Shown: piece by piece, positions 45,304 through 55,120 of the stretch
Numbering within the stretch: position 1 is the first letter of the stretch
Layout of the letters: each line of letters opens with the position of its first letter
From: Bacteroides sedimenti
GTDB lineage: Bacteria; Bacteroidota; Bacteroidia; Bacteroidales; Bacteroidaceae
Direction of reading: 5' to 3'
DNA length: 64,000 nucleotides
Assembly (NCBI RefSeq): GCF_040365225.1
Contig: NZ_AP028055.1
Span: 1,736,001 to 1,800,000, forward strand
The notes under the pieces: model-generated
Told to the model about the DNA's origin: nothing
Database searches by the model: none
What the model saw: the letters and a program-made list of their open reading frames with translations, nothing else
Made by a program: the position numbers and the translations under genes

Positions 45304-45820
45304 GAATTTAAGTTATTGAATTCTATTTCAGTTATTGATTCATTTTTATCTCTTATCTTCTTATCTACTATCTCCTTCCAGCTTATCGATTAAATCCTCT
45401 TTTCACTACCCTTCGGTATGGCCCCTGATGAGTAAAATAAAGAAATGTAGAATTCTATGCTAACAAACCAGAAGCTTGAACACAGCAGAAAATAAATGCT
45501 TTCGTTTTATTATGTACATAATCATCAAAGGAACAAAAAACACATTATTTATACAAATAAAATCGGAATAATATTTTATTAAATAAGTTTACAGAAAAGT
45601 CCATCAACTCATTATTCCGGAAAGTATATCACATATAGCATTCTTTTAAATATGACTATTAAATTAACCTGATATTGACAAAACTGAAAGAAGAAACGAT
45701 ATTTAATTAACAATAATGCTTTTCACTCAACTTCTTCGGAACAACATACATGGCAAAGTTCAAACTTAAATAAAACAACAAAATACACAACATATATTCG
45801 GCAAATACAAAATAAATATG
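45304..45820. other. AT-rich intergenic region
   Basis: About 550 bp between the divergent endonuclease and trpB2 genes hold no credible gene. The only clear signal is TAATTTTG at 45821-45828, a -7 box that predicts a trpB2 transcript from about 45834. I see no Trp codon-rich leader or T-box. Confidence 0.5.
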
Positions 45821-45857
45821 TAATTTTGTAAGCAATAAAACTAATAATATAGACATT

Positions 45858-47225
45858 ATGAGCAACAAAACAAAAAAATTCATACTTCCTGAAGAAGAAA
45901 TTCCACACTACTGGTACAACATTCAGGCAGATATGGTAAATAAACCACTGCCTCTTCTTCATCCGGGAACCAAACAACCTATGAAGGCTGAAGATTTATA
46001 TCCGATTTTTGCAGAAGAACTATCTAAGCAGGAGCTGAATCAAACAGACGCATGGATTGAAATACCCGAAGAGGTTCGTGAGTTATACAAGAATTACCGC
46101 AGTACTCCTCTTGTACGCGCTTACGGATTGGAAAAAGCACTCGGAACACCAGCTCACATCTACTTTAAGAATGAAAGTGTCAGTCCGGTGGGATCACATA
46201 AATTAAATTCTGCTCTTGCACAGGCATACTATTGCAAAAAAGAGGGAGTTACTAACATTACAACAGAAACCGGTGCTGGACAATGGGGAGCAGCACTTTC
46301 CTACGCCGCAAAAGCATTCGGACTGGAATTGGCAGTATACATGGTAAAGATCAGCTATGAACAGAAACCATATCGCCGTTCCATCATGCAAACATTCGGA
46401 GCACAGGTAACTGCATCTCCATCCATGTCTACCCGTGCCGGAAAAGATATTCTGACCAAATACCCAAACCATCCTGGTTCACTTGGAACTGCTATTTCCG
46501 AAGCTATCGAACTGGCAACCACAACTCCAAACTGTAAATATGTTCTTGGTTCGGTACTTAACCAGGTTTCTCTGCATCAGACAGTAATCGGTCTGGAAGC
46601 AGAAAAACAAATGCAGATGGCAGGTGAATATCCCGATATTGTAATTGGTTGCTTCGGAGGAGGTTCAAACTTTGGAGGAATCTCATTCCCATTCATGCGT
46701 CACAATATTCTTGATGGCAAAAAAACCAGATTCATCGCTGCAGAGCCTGCTTCATGTCCAAAACTGACAAGAGGTAAGTTCCAGTATGACTTTGGCGACG
46801 AATCAGGATACACACCCCTACTGCCTATGTTCACTCTGGGACACAACTTTACCCCGGCCAATATTCATGCCGGTGGTCTTCGTTACCACGGTGCGGGAAC
46901 TATCGTTTCTCAATTGATGAAAGACGGATTAATGGAAGCTATCGATTTGAAACAACTCGACACATTCAACGCCGGCGTTGTATTTGCACAAGCGGAAGGT
47001 ATTATTCCGGCTCCCGAATCTTGTCACGCAATTGCAGCTGCCATTATTGAAGCCAACAAATGCAAGGAGACAGGCGAAGAGAAAGTTATCCTCTTTAACC
47101 TCTCTGGCCATGGTCTGATTGATATGTCTTCATACGACAAATATTTCTCAGGAGACTTGGTAAACTACACACTTACCGATGAAGCCATTGCCGAAAATCT
47201 TGAAAAAATAGGTAGTCTTGCATAA
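45858..47225 (+). CDS. trpB: TrpB2-type tryptophan synthase beta chain
   Basis: The 455-residue PLP enzyme has the long N-terminus of the TrpB2 subgroup (PEEEIPHYWYNIQADM, LYPIFAEEL). The Schiff-base lysine is in SPVGSHKLNSA, followed by ETGAGQWG and the phosphate-binding CFGGGSNFGG. It joins indole and serine to make tryptophan. TrpB2 proteins usually work without TrpA and salvage free indole. No other trp genes are near, which fits this role. Confidence 0.92.
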   Translation: MSNKTKKFILPEEEIPHYWYNIQADMVNKPLPLLHPGTKQPMKAEDLYPIFAEELSKQELNQTDAWIEIPEEVRELYKNYRSTPLVRAYGLEKALGTPAHIYFKNESVSPVGSHKLNSALAQAYYCKKEGVTNITTETGAGQWGAALSYAAKAFGLELAVYMVKISYEQKPYRRSIMQTFGAQVTASPSMSTRAGKDILTKYPNHPGSLGTAISEAIELATTTPNCKYVLGSVLNQVSLHQTVIGLEAEKQMQMAGEYPDIVIGCFGGGSNFGGISFPFMRHNILDGKKTRFIAAEPASCPKLTRGKFQYDFGDESGYTPLLPMFTLGHNFTPANIHAGGLRYHGAGTIVSQLMKDGLMEAIDLKQLDTFNAGVVFAQAEGIIPAPESCHAIAAAIIEANKCKETGEEKVILFNLSGHGLIDMSSYDKYFSGDLVNYTLTDEAIAENLEKIGSLA

Positions 47226-47247
47226 TTAAGGCACTTTACGAATATTT

Positions 47248-47299
47248 TGCGGACAAGGAGTCTCGTCATTGAAGACGGAATCTTTGCCCGCATTTTTTT
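47248..47299 (+). terminator. Terminator of trpB2
   Basis: TGCGGaCAAgGA pairs with TCTTTGcCCGCA, with further inner pairing GTCTCGTC/GACGGA, and a run of seven T follows. It starts 23 bp after the stop codon. Confidence 0.75.
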
Positions 47300-47470
47300 G
47301 TAGATATCATAGTCCTGCTAAAAAATATTCGTGAATAATTTTTCATATTTGATGCAACAAATCTTCCACCCCACATGCAATTAATCAATTTATTGCTATC
47401 TTTGGTTCATTAAGGTCTGCTTTCTGTCTAGAACGGCATATCTTAGGATTAATAAATAAATTTATTGTAT

Positions 47471-48310
47471 ATGAAATATATTGGAGCACATGTAAGTGCA
47501 TCAGGCGGAGTTGAATTCGCGCCGGTAAATGCACACGAAATCGGAGCAAATGCTTTTGCCCTTTTCACCAAAAACCAACGGCAATGGGTTTCAAAACCCC
47601 TAACAGCGGATAACATTAAACTGTTTAAAGAAAATTGCGAGAAATACAATCTGAAGTCAGAATACATATTGCCCCACGACAGCTACCTCATCAATCTGGG
47701 ACATCCCGAAGAAGAAGGTCTGCAGAAAAGCCGGGCTGCCTTTCTGGACGAAATGCAACGCTGCGAACAGTTGGGATTAAAATTGCTTAACTTTCATCCG
47801 GGCAGTCACCTGAGTAAAATATCTCCGGAAGAGTGCCTCAACAGAATTGCAGAATCCATTAATATGGCTCTGGATAAAACCCAAGGAGTAACCGCAGTTA
47901 TCGAGAATACTGCCGGACAAGGTACCAATATGGGAAATGAGTTCTGGCACTTAAAATACATCATCGACCGTGTAGAAGATAAAGATCGCGTTGGAGTATG
48001 TCTCGACACATGCCACACATTCACAGCCGGCTATGATTTTCTGGATGAAGAAAATTATGAAAAAATATTCAGGGACTTTGACGAAACAGTGGGATTCAGC
48101 TATCTGAAAGCCATTCACCTGAACGATTCCAAGAAAGCACTCGGCACACGAGTAGACCGTCACGACAACATTGGAAAAGGATTCATCGGACTGGAGTTTT
48201 TCCAACGTTTCATGAAAGACCCTCGATTTGACAACATGCCAATTGTCCTCGAAACTCCCGACGAATCACTCTGGAAAGAGGAGATTGCCTTACTTAGAAC
48301 TTTTGAGTAA
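47471..48310 (+). CDS. nfo: Endonuclease IV (AP endonuclease)
   Basis: The 279-residue TIM-barrel enzyme starts MKYIGAHVSASGG and carries the zinc ligands in NFHPGSH, VIENTAGQG, CLDTCHTFTAGYD, HLNDSK, RHDNIGKG and LETPDE. It cuts at abasic sites in base excision repair. I use the ATG at 47471, not the in-frame TTG at 47465. TATCTTTG at 47397-47404 is a good -7 box, giving a leader of about 60 nt. Confidence 0.95.
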   Translation: MKYIGAHVSASGGVEFAPVNAHEIGANAFALFTKNQRQWVSKPLTADNIKLFKENCEKYNLKSEYILPHDSYLINLGHPEEEGLQKSRAAFLDEMQRCEQLGLKLLNFHPGSHLSKISPEECLNRIAESINMALDKTQGVTAVIENTAGQGTNMGNEFWHLKYIIDRVEDKDRVGVCLDTCHTFTAGYDFLDEENYEKIFRDFDETVGFSYLKAIHLNDSKKALGTRVDRHDNIGKGFIGLEFFQRFMKDPRFDNMPIVLETPDESLWKEEIALLRTFE

Positions 48311-48434
48311 TCATTAAATAAATTGCAGGGGTATCATAATTCAAAAGAACAATACATCCGCAAATAAGTAGTTAGAGATATAGCCAAAAAAGAATTTCTA
48401 TCTGTTTATTTACAACTGGTACTTATATAACTAG

Positions 48435-48467
48435 AAACGCTGCCCCATATCCGGACGCAGCGTTTTT
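48435..48467 (+). terminator. Terminator after nfo
   Basis: AAACGCTGC and GCAGCGTTT form a 9-bp stem with a 13-nt loop and a T-run. The remainder of 48311-48600 shows nothing further. Confidence 0.85.
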
Positions 48468-48600
48468 AGTATATATCCATTAATTCCGAATCATTTATTT
48501 CTTTTAAATAAACTAATCCATAAATTACTTCAGCTTCTTAATAATCGATTAATTTTCAACTCTACAGTTCATATTAATCAACTGGCCATTGAAAACAAAA

Positions 48601-49103
48601 TTAGGAGAAAAATGAACTCTTAAACACACGTTGAGTAAGCGTTTTTATTTTTTCAATCATCTGCCTTGGTGGAAAAGAGTGTAAAATAGAAAATGTTGTC
48701 AATATCCAACCAATGTATATAAGGGTGGAGTTGGGAACTTGTTTTATCATTTCTTGTCCGTCAATATTTACTAATACAGTTTCTCTAAAGTTTGTAAGTG
48801 TCGCCAGAAAAAACAATGAAAGTCCAACAAACACCCCAATTATGGAAACATAGAAGTTCGTTGTCCACCAATAATTTATTTTTTTGTTTATACGAATCGG
48901 AAGTCCTAAAAGTAAGCAAATAAGGATTGTCATGCATGAGATAACAATCGCAATTAGTGGTTGAATAAGAAAAGTCCAAACAACCCATCAAAGCCAAGAT
49001 CGTTGTCAAACAGTGCAAAAACCATATAAATACAAAAAGTAGCAATAAAAGTCAAAGCTACCTGAAATCCCAATATTAATATATTTAGTCCCTTGCTCAT
49101 CAT
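48601..49103 (-). pseudogene. Frameshifted multi-span membrane protein of unknown function
   Basis: From ATG 49103 the frame reads MMSKGLNILILGFQVALTF, ... NDLGFDGLFGLFLFNH and a stop at 48954. In the next frame the protein continues LIAIVISCMTILICLLLGLP, then IRINKKINYWW to 48601. Restoring one base near 48960-48966 (LFQPLIAIV in place of LFNH) gives one protein of about 167 residues with four hydrophobic helices, the usual size for small inner-membrane proteins. So this is probably a one-base deletion, or a sequencing error at this point. The second part could be translated alone from 48933. Confidence 0.65.
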
Positions 49104-49222
49104 GTCTTTCTATAGCAAATATTCATGCCTCGATTGCTTGTATAGCAAATGTAATTATTTATATAATCAATTAATCATTTTACATCGAAATATTAATACG
49201 ATGTTAAATATACAACATAAAA

Positions 49223-49257
49223 AAAATCGCAGTAAAACATTGTCTTACTGCGATTTT
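49223..49257. terminator. Terminator of dnaK
   Basis: AAAATCGCAGTAA and TTACTGCGATTTT are exact 13-bp complements with a 9-nt loop, with A/T runs on both sides. It lies 31 bp beyond the dnaK stop on the minus strand. Confidence 0.88.
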
Positions 49258-49287
49258 ATAATCATTCGCTATCGTTGTTAACAGCTT

Positions 49288-51198
49288 TTACTTCACTTCT
49301 TCAAAGTCAGCATCCTGAACGTTGTCGTCTTGCCCCTTGTCTGAACTTCCACCTTGAGCACCAGCACCAGCCCCCATATCAGGACCAGCCTGACCGGCAC
49401 CCTGAGCATACATCTGTTCGCTTGCAGCTTGGAATACCTTGTTCAGTTCGGCAGTTGCAGCATCAATGCCTGCAATATCCTGAGCCTTGTGAGCTTCCTT
49501 CAGCTTAGCAAGAGCAGCTTCAATCGGAGCTTTCTTATCAGCAGGAAGTTTATCGCCCAGCTCTTCCAGTTGTTTTTCAGTTTGGAAAATCATGCTGTCA
49601 GCTTGGTTCAGCTTGTCGATTCTTTCGCGTTCATTCTTGTCAGCTTCCGCATTTGCTTCAGCTTCAGCTTTCATACGTTCAATTTCGTCTTTGCTCAAAC
49701 CACTTGAAGCTTCGATACGGATAGCCTGTTCCTTACCGGTAGCCTTATCTTTAGCTGTTACTTTCAGAATGCCGTTAGCATCGATATCGAAAGAAACTTC
49801 AATCTGAGGAATACCACGACGGGCAGGAGCAATACCAGCCAGGTTGAACTGACCGATTGATTTGTTCTGGCTTGCCATTGGACGTTCACCCTGTAACACG
49901 TGAATTGTCACTTCGCTTTGGTTATCTGCTGCAGTCGAGAATACTTCACTCTTCTTGCAAGGAATAGTTGTGTTGGCATCAATCAGTTTAGTCATCACAC
50001 CACCCAATGTTTCAATACCCATTGACAATGGAGTTACGTCGAGCAGAACCACACCTTTAATTTCGTCAGTCAATACCGCACCCTGAACAGCAGCACCTAC
50101 AGCTACCACTTCGTCTGGGTTTACACCTTTAGAAGGAGCCTTACCGAAGAATTTCTCTACAACATCCTGTACAGCAGGAATACGGGTTGAACCACCAACC
50201 AAGATTACTTCATCAATATCTGCATTGCTTAATCCGGCATCGCTCATTGCTTTACGGCAAGGTTCAACACAAGCCTGGATTAAATCGTGGCACAATGATT
50301 CAAACTTAGCACGGGTCAAAGTCTTAACAAGGTGCTTAGGTATACCACCTACCGGCATAATGTATGGCAAGTTGATTTCGGTAGTAGTTGTAGAAGAAAG
50401 TTCAATCTTCGCCTTTTCAGCAGCTTCCTTCAAACGTTGCAAAGCCATTGGGTCCTGACGCAAATCAATTCCTTCTTCATTCTTAAACTCTTCAGCCAAC
50501 CAGTCGATAATCTTCTGGTCAAAGTCATCACCACCCAGGTGAGTATCACCGTTGGTAGAAAGAACTTCGAATACACCGCCACCAAACTCAAGGATAGAAA
50601 TATCGAATGTACCACCACCTAAGTCGAATACGGCAATCTTCATGTCTTTGTGAGCCTTGTCAAGACCGTATGCCAAAGCTGCCGCTGTTGGTTCGTTCAC
50701 GATACGTTTCACTTCCAGACCGGCAATCTGTCCGGCTTCTTTAGTAGCCTGACGTTGAGAATCGCTGAAGTATGCAGGTACAGTAATTACCGCTTCAGTT
50801 ACCTCTTGTCCCAGATAATCTTCAGCAGTCTTCTTCATTTTCTGAAGAATCATTGCAGAAATTTCCTGTGGAGTATAAAGACGTCCGTCGATATCTACTC
50901 GCGGCGTATTGTTGTCACCTCTTACTACATTAAAAGGAACACGTGCAACCTCTTTCTGTACCTGATCCCAAGTTTCACCCATGAAACGTTTGATAGAGAA
51001 CACTGTACGTTGTGCATTAGTAATTGCCTGACGTTTTGCAGGATCACCCACTTTACGTTCGCCACCATCAACAAATGCCACAATAGAAGGAGTTGTACGT
51101 TTACCCTCGCTGTTTGCAATTACTACAGGCTCGTTGCCTTCAAATACAGAAACACAAGAGTTTGTAGTTCCTAAGTCGATTCCAATAATTTTTCCCAT
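49288..51198 (-). CDS. dnaK: Chaperone DnaK (Hsp70)
   Basis: The 636-residue protein shows the Hsp70 signatures: IGIDLGTTNSCVSVFEG at the start, IAVFDLGGGTFDISILEFG, and VILVGGSTRIPAVQDVVEKFFG. The substrate domain and a Gly/Ala-rich tail (GAGAGAQGGSSDK) ending in acidic DADFEEVK complete it. It folds and refolds proteins with DnaJ and GrpE, neither of which is adjacent here. Length is complete. Confidence 0.97.
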   Translation of the reverse strand: MGKIIGIDLGTTNSCVSVFEGNEPVVIANSEGKRTTPSIVAFVDGGERKVGDPAKRQAITNAQRTVFSIKRFMGETWDQVQKEVARVPFNVVRGDNNTPRVDIDGRLYTPQEISAMILQKMKKTAEDYLGQEVTEAVITVPAYFSDSQRQATKEAGQIAGLEVKRIVNEPTAAALAYGLDKAHKDMKIAVFDLGGGTFDISILEFGGGVFEVLSTNGDTHLGGDDFDQKIIDWLAEEFKNEEGIDLRQDPMALQRLKEAAEKAKIELSSTTTTEINLPYIMPVGGIPKHLVKTLTRAKFESLCHDLIQACVEPCRKAMSDAGLSNADIDEVILVGGSTRIPAVQDVVEKFFGKAPSKGVNPDEVVAVGAAVQGAVLTDEIKGVVLLDVTPLSMGIETLGGVMTKLIDANTTIPCKKSEVFSTAADNQSEVTIHVLQGERPMASQNKSIGQFNLAGIAPARRGIPQIEVSFDIDANGILKVTAKDKATGKEQAIRIEASSGLSKDEIERMKAEAEANAEADKNERERIDKLNQADSMIFQTEKQLEELGDKLPADKKAPIEAALAKLKEAHKAQDIAGIDAATAELNKVFQAASEQMYAQGAGQAGPDMGAGAGAQGGSSDKGQDDNVQDADFEEVK

Positions 51199-51542
51199 GA
51201 TTATTATTTATTTTCTAATTTATTATTCTGTTTATTGCCGGTCGCTCTCTGATCTACTCATTACGGGGCGGAGCAACCGTACGCCAATTAATAAACAAAC
51301 CTTGTGCCAAAAACAATATCGAACGGAAAAGTTTTTGTGGATGACAGCAAAGTTTTCTTTTTTAGGATAGTTTATGACAGTTTTTCTGCCGTTCTGTCAG
51401 AAACTCATTTTAAATGACAGAAGAGCCTTATTACATGATAAAACAATTCAGCCCAAACAATGGCATTACCATTTGGATAAAACCAATTAAGCGTCACCAA
51501 AGAAAAGCCCTTTCAACTGATACTTACTTACAGCAAATTATG
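51199..51542. other. Divergent promoter region of dnaK and the binding-protein operon
   Basis: No gene is present. On the minus strand I find no exact TAnnTTTG for dnaK; TATTGTTTTTG near 51320 is the closest. No CIRCE element (TTAGCACTC-N9-GAGTGCTAA) is visible, so HrcA control is unlikely. Confidence 0.4.
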
Positions 51543-51550
51543 TACCTTTG
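51543..51550 (+). promoter_or_regulatory. -7 box that decides the start of the binding-protein gene
   Basis: TACCTTTG matches the -7 consensus and would start transcription near 51557. That lies inside an ATG at 51553, so translation should begin at the next ATG, 51571, which also gives a normal lipoprotein signal. Confidence 0.6.
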
Positions 51551-51570
51551 CAATGATTAACAACAAAAAA

Positions 51571-52695
51571 ATGAAATATCTATTTTATATATTACTGACA
51601 ATAACTACTCTGTTTACCAGCTGCACACAAAAGCAACCGGCAAACAGTATGAAAAACGGGAAAGAACAAAAACTGAAATATGCCCAAGGCTTTTCCATTA
51701 GCCAACAAAAGGACTATACCTGTGTAACCGTATTCAATCCGTGGAAAAAAGGGGAAATATATGCACGCTACTACCTGGTGAAAGATGCCGGAACAACAGT
51801 ACCCGAAGATGGGAAAAAGATAGAGGTTCCCCTAAAAACATTGGCTGCCAACTCGGCAACCTACTTTGAGTTTCTACAGATGCTGGGAGAACTCGACAAA
51901 GTAACCGGTGTATGCAGTGCCGCCTGGATATACAACCCAGAAATCCTGAAAAGAGTGAGAATAGGAAAAATCAAAGACCTGGGAGATTCATTCAATCTGG
52001 ATATCGAAAACCTGTTGATACTCCGTCCGCAGGCAGTTATGACACCAGCCTACAATGCGGAAGACGAAAATTCAAAGAAACTGGTTCAATGCGGAATACC
52101 GGTCATCTACAACATCGAATGGCAAGAGCAGTCGTTACTGGCACGTGCCGAATGGATAAAGTTTGTAGGAGCCTTTTTCGACAAATCAGCTCTGGCAGAC
52201 AGTCTGTTCAATGATGTGGAAAAAAGATACAAAGAAGTATCATCATTGGCGCAGAAAGCCAAAAATCGTCCTACCCTGATGTCAGGACAGGATTTCCGCG
52301 GCACATGGACAATGCCAGCCGGAAGAAGCTTTACTGCCAGAATGTTCCGTGATGCCGGTGGATCATATTTTTATGAGAATGACACCACCAGCGGAAGCAT
52401 CTCCACCAACATTGAACCAGCACTGATTAACTTCAGCAAAGCCGATATCTGGGTAGGCGTTCAGGCTGGTTCGTTGGACGAACTGAGCAAAACAGACGTA
52501 AAATATAAGCTGTTCGATGCTTTCAAAAAAGGAAATGTATATAATTACAACAAACGAATGAATGCCACCGGAGGGAACGACTACTGGGAAAGCGCTGTTG
52601 CCCGCCCCTATCTTGTTCTGAGTGATATGATAAAAGCTCTTCATCCGGAACTGTTGCCCGGATACGAGTTCACCTATATGCAAAAACTGAAATGA
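51571..52695 (+). CDS. ABC transporter substrate-binding lipoprotein (BtuF/FecB-like)
   Basis: The 374-residue protein starts MKYLFYILLTITTLFTSC, with the lipobox Cys at residue 18. It shows the BtuF/FhuD-type fold: TVFNPWKKGEIYARYYLV, TYFEFLQMLGELDKVTGVC, LILRPQAVMTP and IYNIEWQE. It should deliver a corrinoid, haem or ferric siderophore to the permease, whose gene overlaps its end by 4 bp (ATGA). The ligand cannot be told from sequence. No TonB receptor gene is beside it. Confidence 0.82.
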   Translation: MKYLFYILLTITTLFTSCTQKQPANSMKNGKEQKLKYAQGFSISQQKDYTCVTVFNPWKKGEIYARYYLVKDAGTTVPEDGKKIEVPLKTLAANSATYFEFLQMLGELDKVTGVCSAAWIYNPEILKRVRIGKIKDLGDSFNLDIENLLILRPQAVMTPAYNAEDENSKKLVQCGIPVIYNIEWQEQSLLARAEWIKFVGAFFDKSALADSLFNDVEKRYKEVSSLAQKAKNRPTLMSGQDFRGTWTMPAGRSFTARMFRDAGGSYFYENDTTSGSISTNIEPALINFSKADIWVGVQAGSLDELSKTDVKYKLFDAFKKGNVYNYNKRMNATGGNDYWESAVARPYLVLSDMIKALHPELLPGYEFTYMQKLK

Positions 52696-53690
52696 GAACA
52701 CGATTTATACTGCTTATACTCTTGTTCATTATCGCATTTGGATGCGACATCGCCTTTGGCAGTGTAAATCTGTCATTAGCCGACGTATGGGCTACCCTCA
52801 CCGGACACGGGAACGACAATATTTACCGTGAAATCATACTGAACCACCGCCTGCCCAAGGCCCTTACTGCAATTCTTACCGGAACCGCCCTCTCTGTGGC
52901 CGGTGTGCTAATGCAGACCCTGTTCCGCAATCCGCTTGCCGGGCCCGACGTACTGGGAGTTACCTCCGGAGCCAGTCTGGGTGTTGCGCTGCTAACACTG
53001 GGCACCACTACCCTTCCCTGGCTACTCATCGCCGGATGGGGACAGGTATTGGCAGCCGTACTTGGAGCCGTCGGAGTACTATTGCTTATCGTTATCGTAT
53101 CAGTCAAAGTACCGCAAACAGTCTCTTTGCTTATAATCGGAATGATGTTTGGTAACTTCGCCGGAGCTATTGTAAGTATTCTTCAAAGCACAAGCAATCC
53201 GGATACTTTAAAACTCTTTATCTCATGGACTTTCGGCAGCCTATCAGCTGTCAGCTGGAATTACATGGCGATTATGGCCCCCATCGTGCTCATCGGCACA
53301 GTAATGGCTTTTATCCTTCAGAAAAAACTCAATGTGCTTTTGCTCGGCGAAAAGTATGCCGCCGGACTTGGAGTTTCCGTTCTCCATACCCGACTATGGA
53401 TTATTCTGGCAACCGCCTTGCTGGCAGGAACATCTACCGCATTTACAGGACCTATCGCATTTATTGGCGTAACCATACCTCATATTTCCCGGGGTATTTT
53501 TCATTCTTCCAATCACAAAACAATTATTCCCGCCTCCATACTTTGCGGAAGCGTAATTATGCTTATCTGCGATCTTGTTTCACAGATGCCGGGCAGTCAG
53601 GGCACCCTACCCATCAACTCGGTGACAGCCCTTTTCGGCGCCCCTATCATTATCTGGATTATTGCCAGAAACGGCGGAATGGGCAAATAA
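52692..53690 (+). CDS. FecCD-family ABC transporter permease
   Basis: The 332-residue, ten-helix permease has the FecCD hallmarks RLPKALTAILTGTALSVAGV, MQTLFRNPLAGPDVLGVTSGAS and GPIAFIGVTIPHISRGIF. It carries cobalamin, haem or iron chelates across the inner membrane. Translation is coupled to the upstream binding protein through ATGA. A matching ATPase gene would be expected next, but the following gene is an unrelated dehydrogenase with its own promoter. Confidence 0.92.
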   Translation: MRTRFILLILLFIIAFGCDIAFGSVNLSLADVWATLTGHGNDNIYREIILNHRLPKALTAILTGTALSVAGVLMQTLFRNPLAGPDVLGVTSGASLGVALLTLGTTTLPWLLIAGWGQVLAAVLGAVGVLLLIVIVSVKVPQTVSLLIIGMMFGNFAGAIVSILQSTSNPDTLKLFISWTFGSLSAVSWNYMAIMAPIVLIGTVMAFILQKKLNVLLLGEKYAAGLGVSVLHTRLWIILATALLAGTSTAFTGPIAFIGVTIPHISRGIFHSSNHKTIIPASILCGSVIMLICDLVSQMPGSQGTLPINSVTALFGAPIIIWIIARNGGMGK

Positions 53691-53821
53691 ATTTCATCAA
53701 CACACACGTTAAAACTTTGTCAATAAAGGGGGATATTTATTACAGAATTATTTCCCCCGCTTCAATTATTTATTTATCTTTGCTCAAGTTATCAATATTA
53801 AAACAATTAAATTACACTTAA

Positions 53822-55015
53822 ATGGGTAGAGTTCTAATTATTGGTGCCGGCGGTGTTGGAACCGTTGTTGCACACAAAGTGGCACAGAATGCCGATGTTT
53901 TCACAGATATCATGTTGGCCAGCCGTACCAAATCAAAATGTGATGCGATCGCAAAAGCAATTGGTGGAGATAGAATTAAAACGGCTCAGGTAGACGCCGA
54001 CAATGTGGATGAGTTGGTTGCTTTATTCAACGACTTCAAACCGGAAATCGTGATCAATGTGGCTCTTCCTTATCAGGACCTCACAATCATGGATGCATGT
54101 CTGAAGGCGGGAGTCAACTACCTCGACACAGCCAATTATGAGCCAAAGGATGAAGCTCACTTTGAATACAGCTGGCAATGGGCTTATCAGGAAAAGTTCA
54201 AGGAAGCCGGACTGACAGCTATTCTTGGATGTGGTTTCGACCCGGGAGTAAGTGGTATTTATACTGCTTATGCAGCAAAACATCATTTCGACGAAATGCA
54301 CTATCTGGACATCGTAGACTGCAACGCTGGCGATCACCACAAAGCATTTGCAACTAACTTCAATCCGGAAATCAATATCCGTGAGGTTACCCAGAAAGGA
54401 AAATATTTCGAAAACGGAGAATGGGTGGTTACTGAACCGCACGAAATCCATAAGCCGTTGAATTATCCAAATATCGGTCCTAAAGAATCATACGTAATTT
54501 ATCACGAAGAACTGGAGTCACTGGTAAAGAACTATCCAACTCTGAAACGTGCCCGTTTCTGGATGACCTTTGGACAAGAATACCTTACACACCTTCGTGT
54601 AATCCAGAACATCGGTATGGCTCGTATTGATGAAATCGATTACAACGGACAGAAGATTGTTCCTATTCAGTTCCTCAAGGCTGTTCTTCCTAACCCAGGA
54701 GATCTGGGCGAGAACTACACTGGCGAAACATCCATCGGATGCCGTATCCGTGGTATCAAGGATGGCAAAGAACGTACTTACTACGTATACAACAACTGCA
54801 GCCACGAAGCAGCCTACAAGGAAACAGGCGCTCAGGGTGTAAGCTACACCACCGGTGTGCCTGCCATGATTGGTGCCATGATGTTCCTCAAAGGAGAATG
54901 GAAACGTCCGGGTGTGTTCAATGTTGAAGAATTCAATCCGGATCCGTTCATGGAACAACTCAATAAGCAAGGCTTGCCTTGGGTAGAGGTGTTCGATGGC
55001 GACTTGGAACTCTAA
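53822..55015 (+). CDS. Carboxynorspermidine dehydrogenase (saccharopine dehydrogenase-like)
   Basis: The 397-residue protein starts MGRVLIIGAGGVGTVVAHKVA, a Rossmann NAD(P) motif, and contains DVDAD-like AQVDADNVDELV, NVALPYQDLTIMDACL, GVNYLDTANYEP and GCGFDPGVSGIYTAYA. These are typical of carboxynorspermidine dehydrogenase, which reductively condenses diamine and aspartate semialdehyde in the alternative spermidine pathway used by Bacteroidales. TATCTTTG at 53775-53782 is the -7 box. The decarboxylase partner is not adjacent. Confidence 0.85.
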   Translation: MGRVLIIGAGGVGTVVAHKVAQNADVFTDIMLASRTKSKCDAIAKAIGGDRIKTAQVDADNVDELVALFNDFKPEIVINVALPYQDLTIMDACLKAGVNYLDTANYEPKDEAHFEYSWQWAYQEKFKEAGLTAILGCGFDPGVSGIYTAYAAKHHFDEMHYLDIVDCNAGDHHKAFATNFNPEINIREVTQKGKYFENGEWVVTEPHEIHKPLNYPNIGPKESYVIYHEELESLVKNYPTLKRARFWMTFGQEYLTHLRVIQNIGMARIDEIDYNGQKIVPIQFLKAVLPNPGDLGENYTGETSIGCRIRGIKDGKERTYYVYNNCSHEAAYKETGAQGVSYTTGVPAMIGAMMFLKGEWKRPGVFNVEEFNPDPFMEQLNKQGLPWVEVFDGDLEL

Positions 55016-55120
55016 AAAATAAAGCATGGACCAAGAGAGTGCTCGCGTACTGCGGCACTCTCCCACTACCACTCTTAACAATTTCTATCTTTATAAATAT
55101 GAACTAAAAACAAAAGTATT

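Noticed and set aside
51199..51542. CIRCE heat-shock operator upstream of dnaK
   Set aside because: The expected TTAGCACTC/GAGTGCTAA inverted repeat is not in the sequence.
53225..53821. 198-codon open frame inside the FecCD permease
   Set aside because: It is an alternative frame of a clearly conserved permease gene; the product is Tyr/Arg/Ser-rich with no domain.
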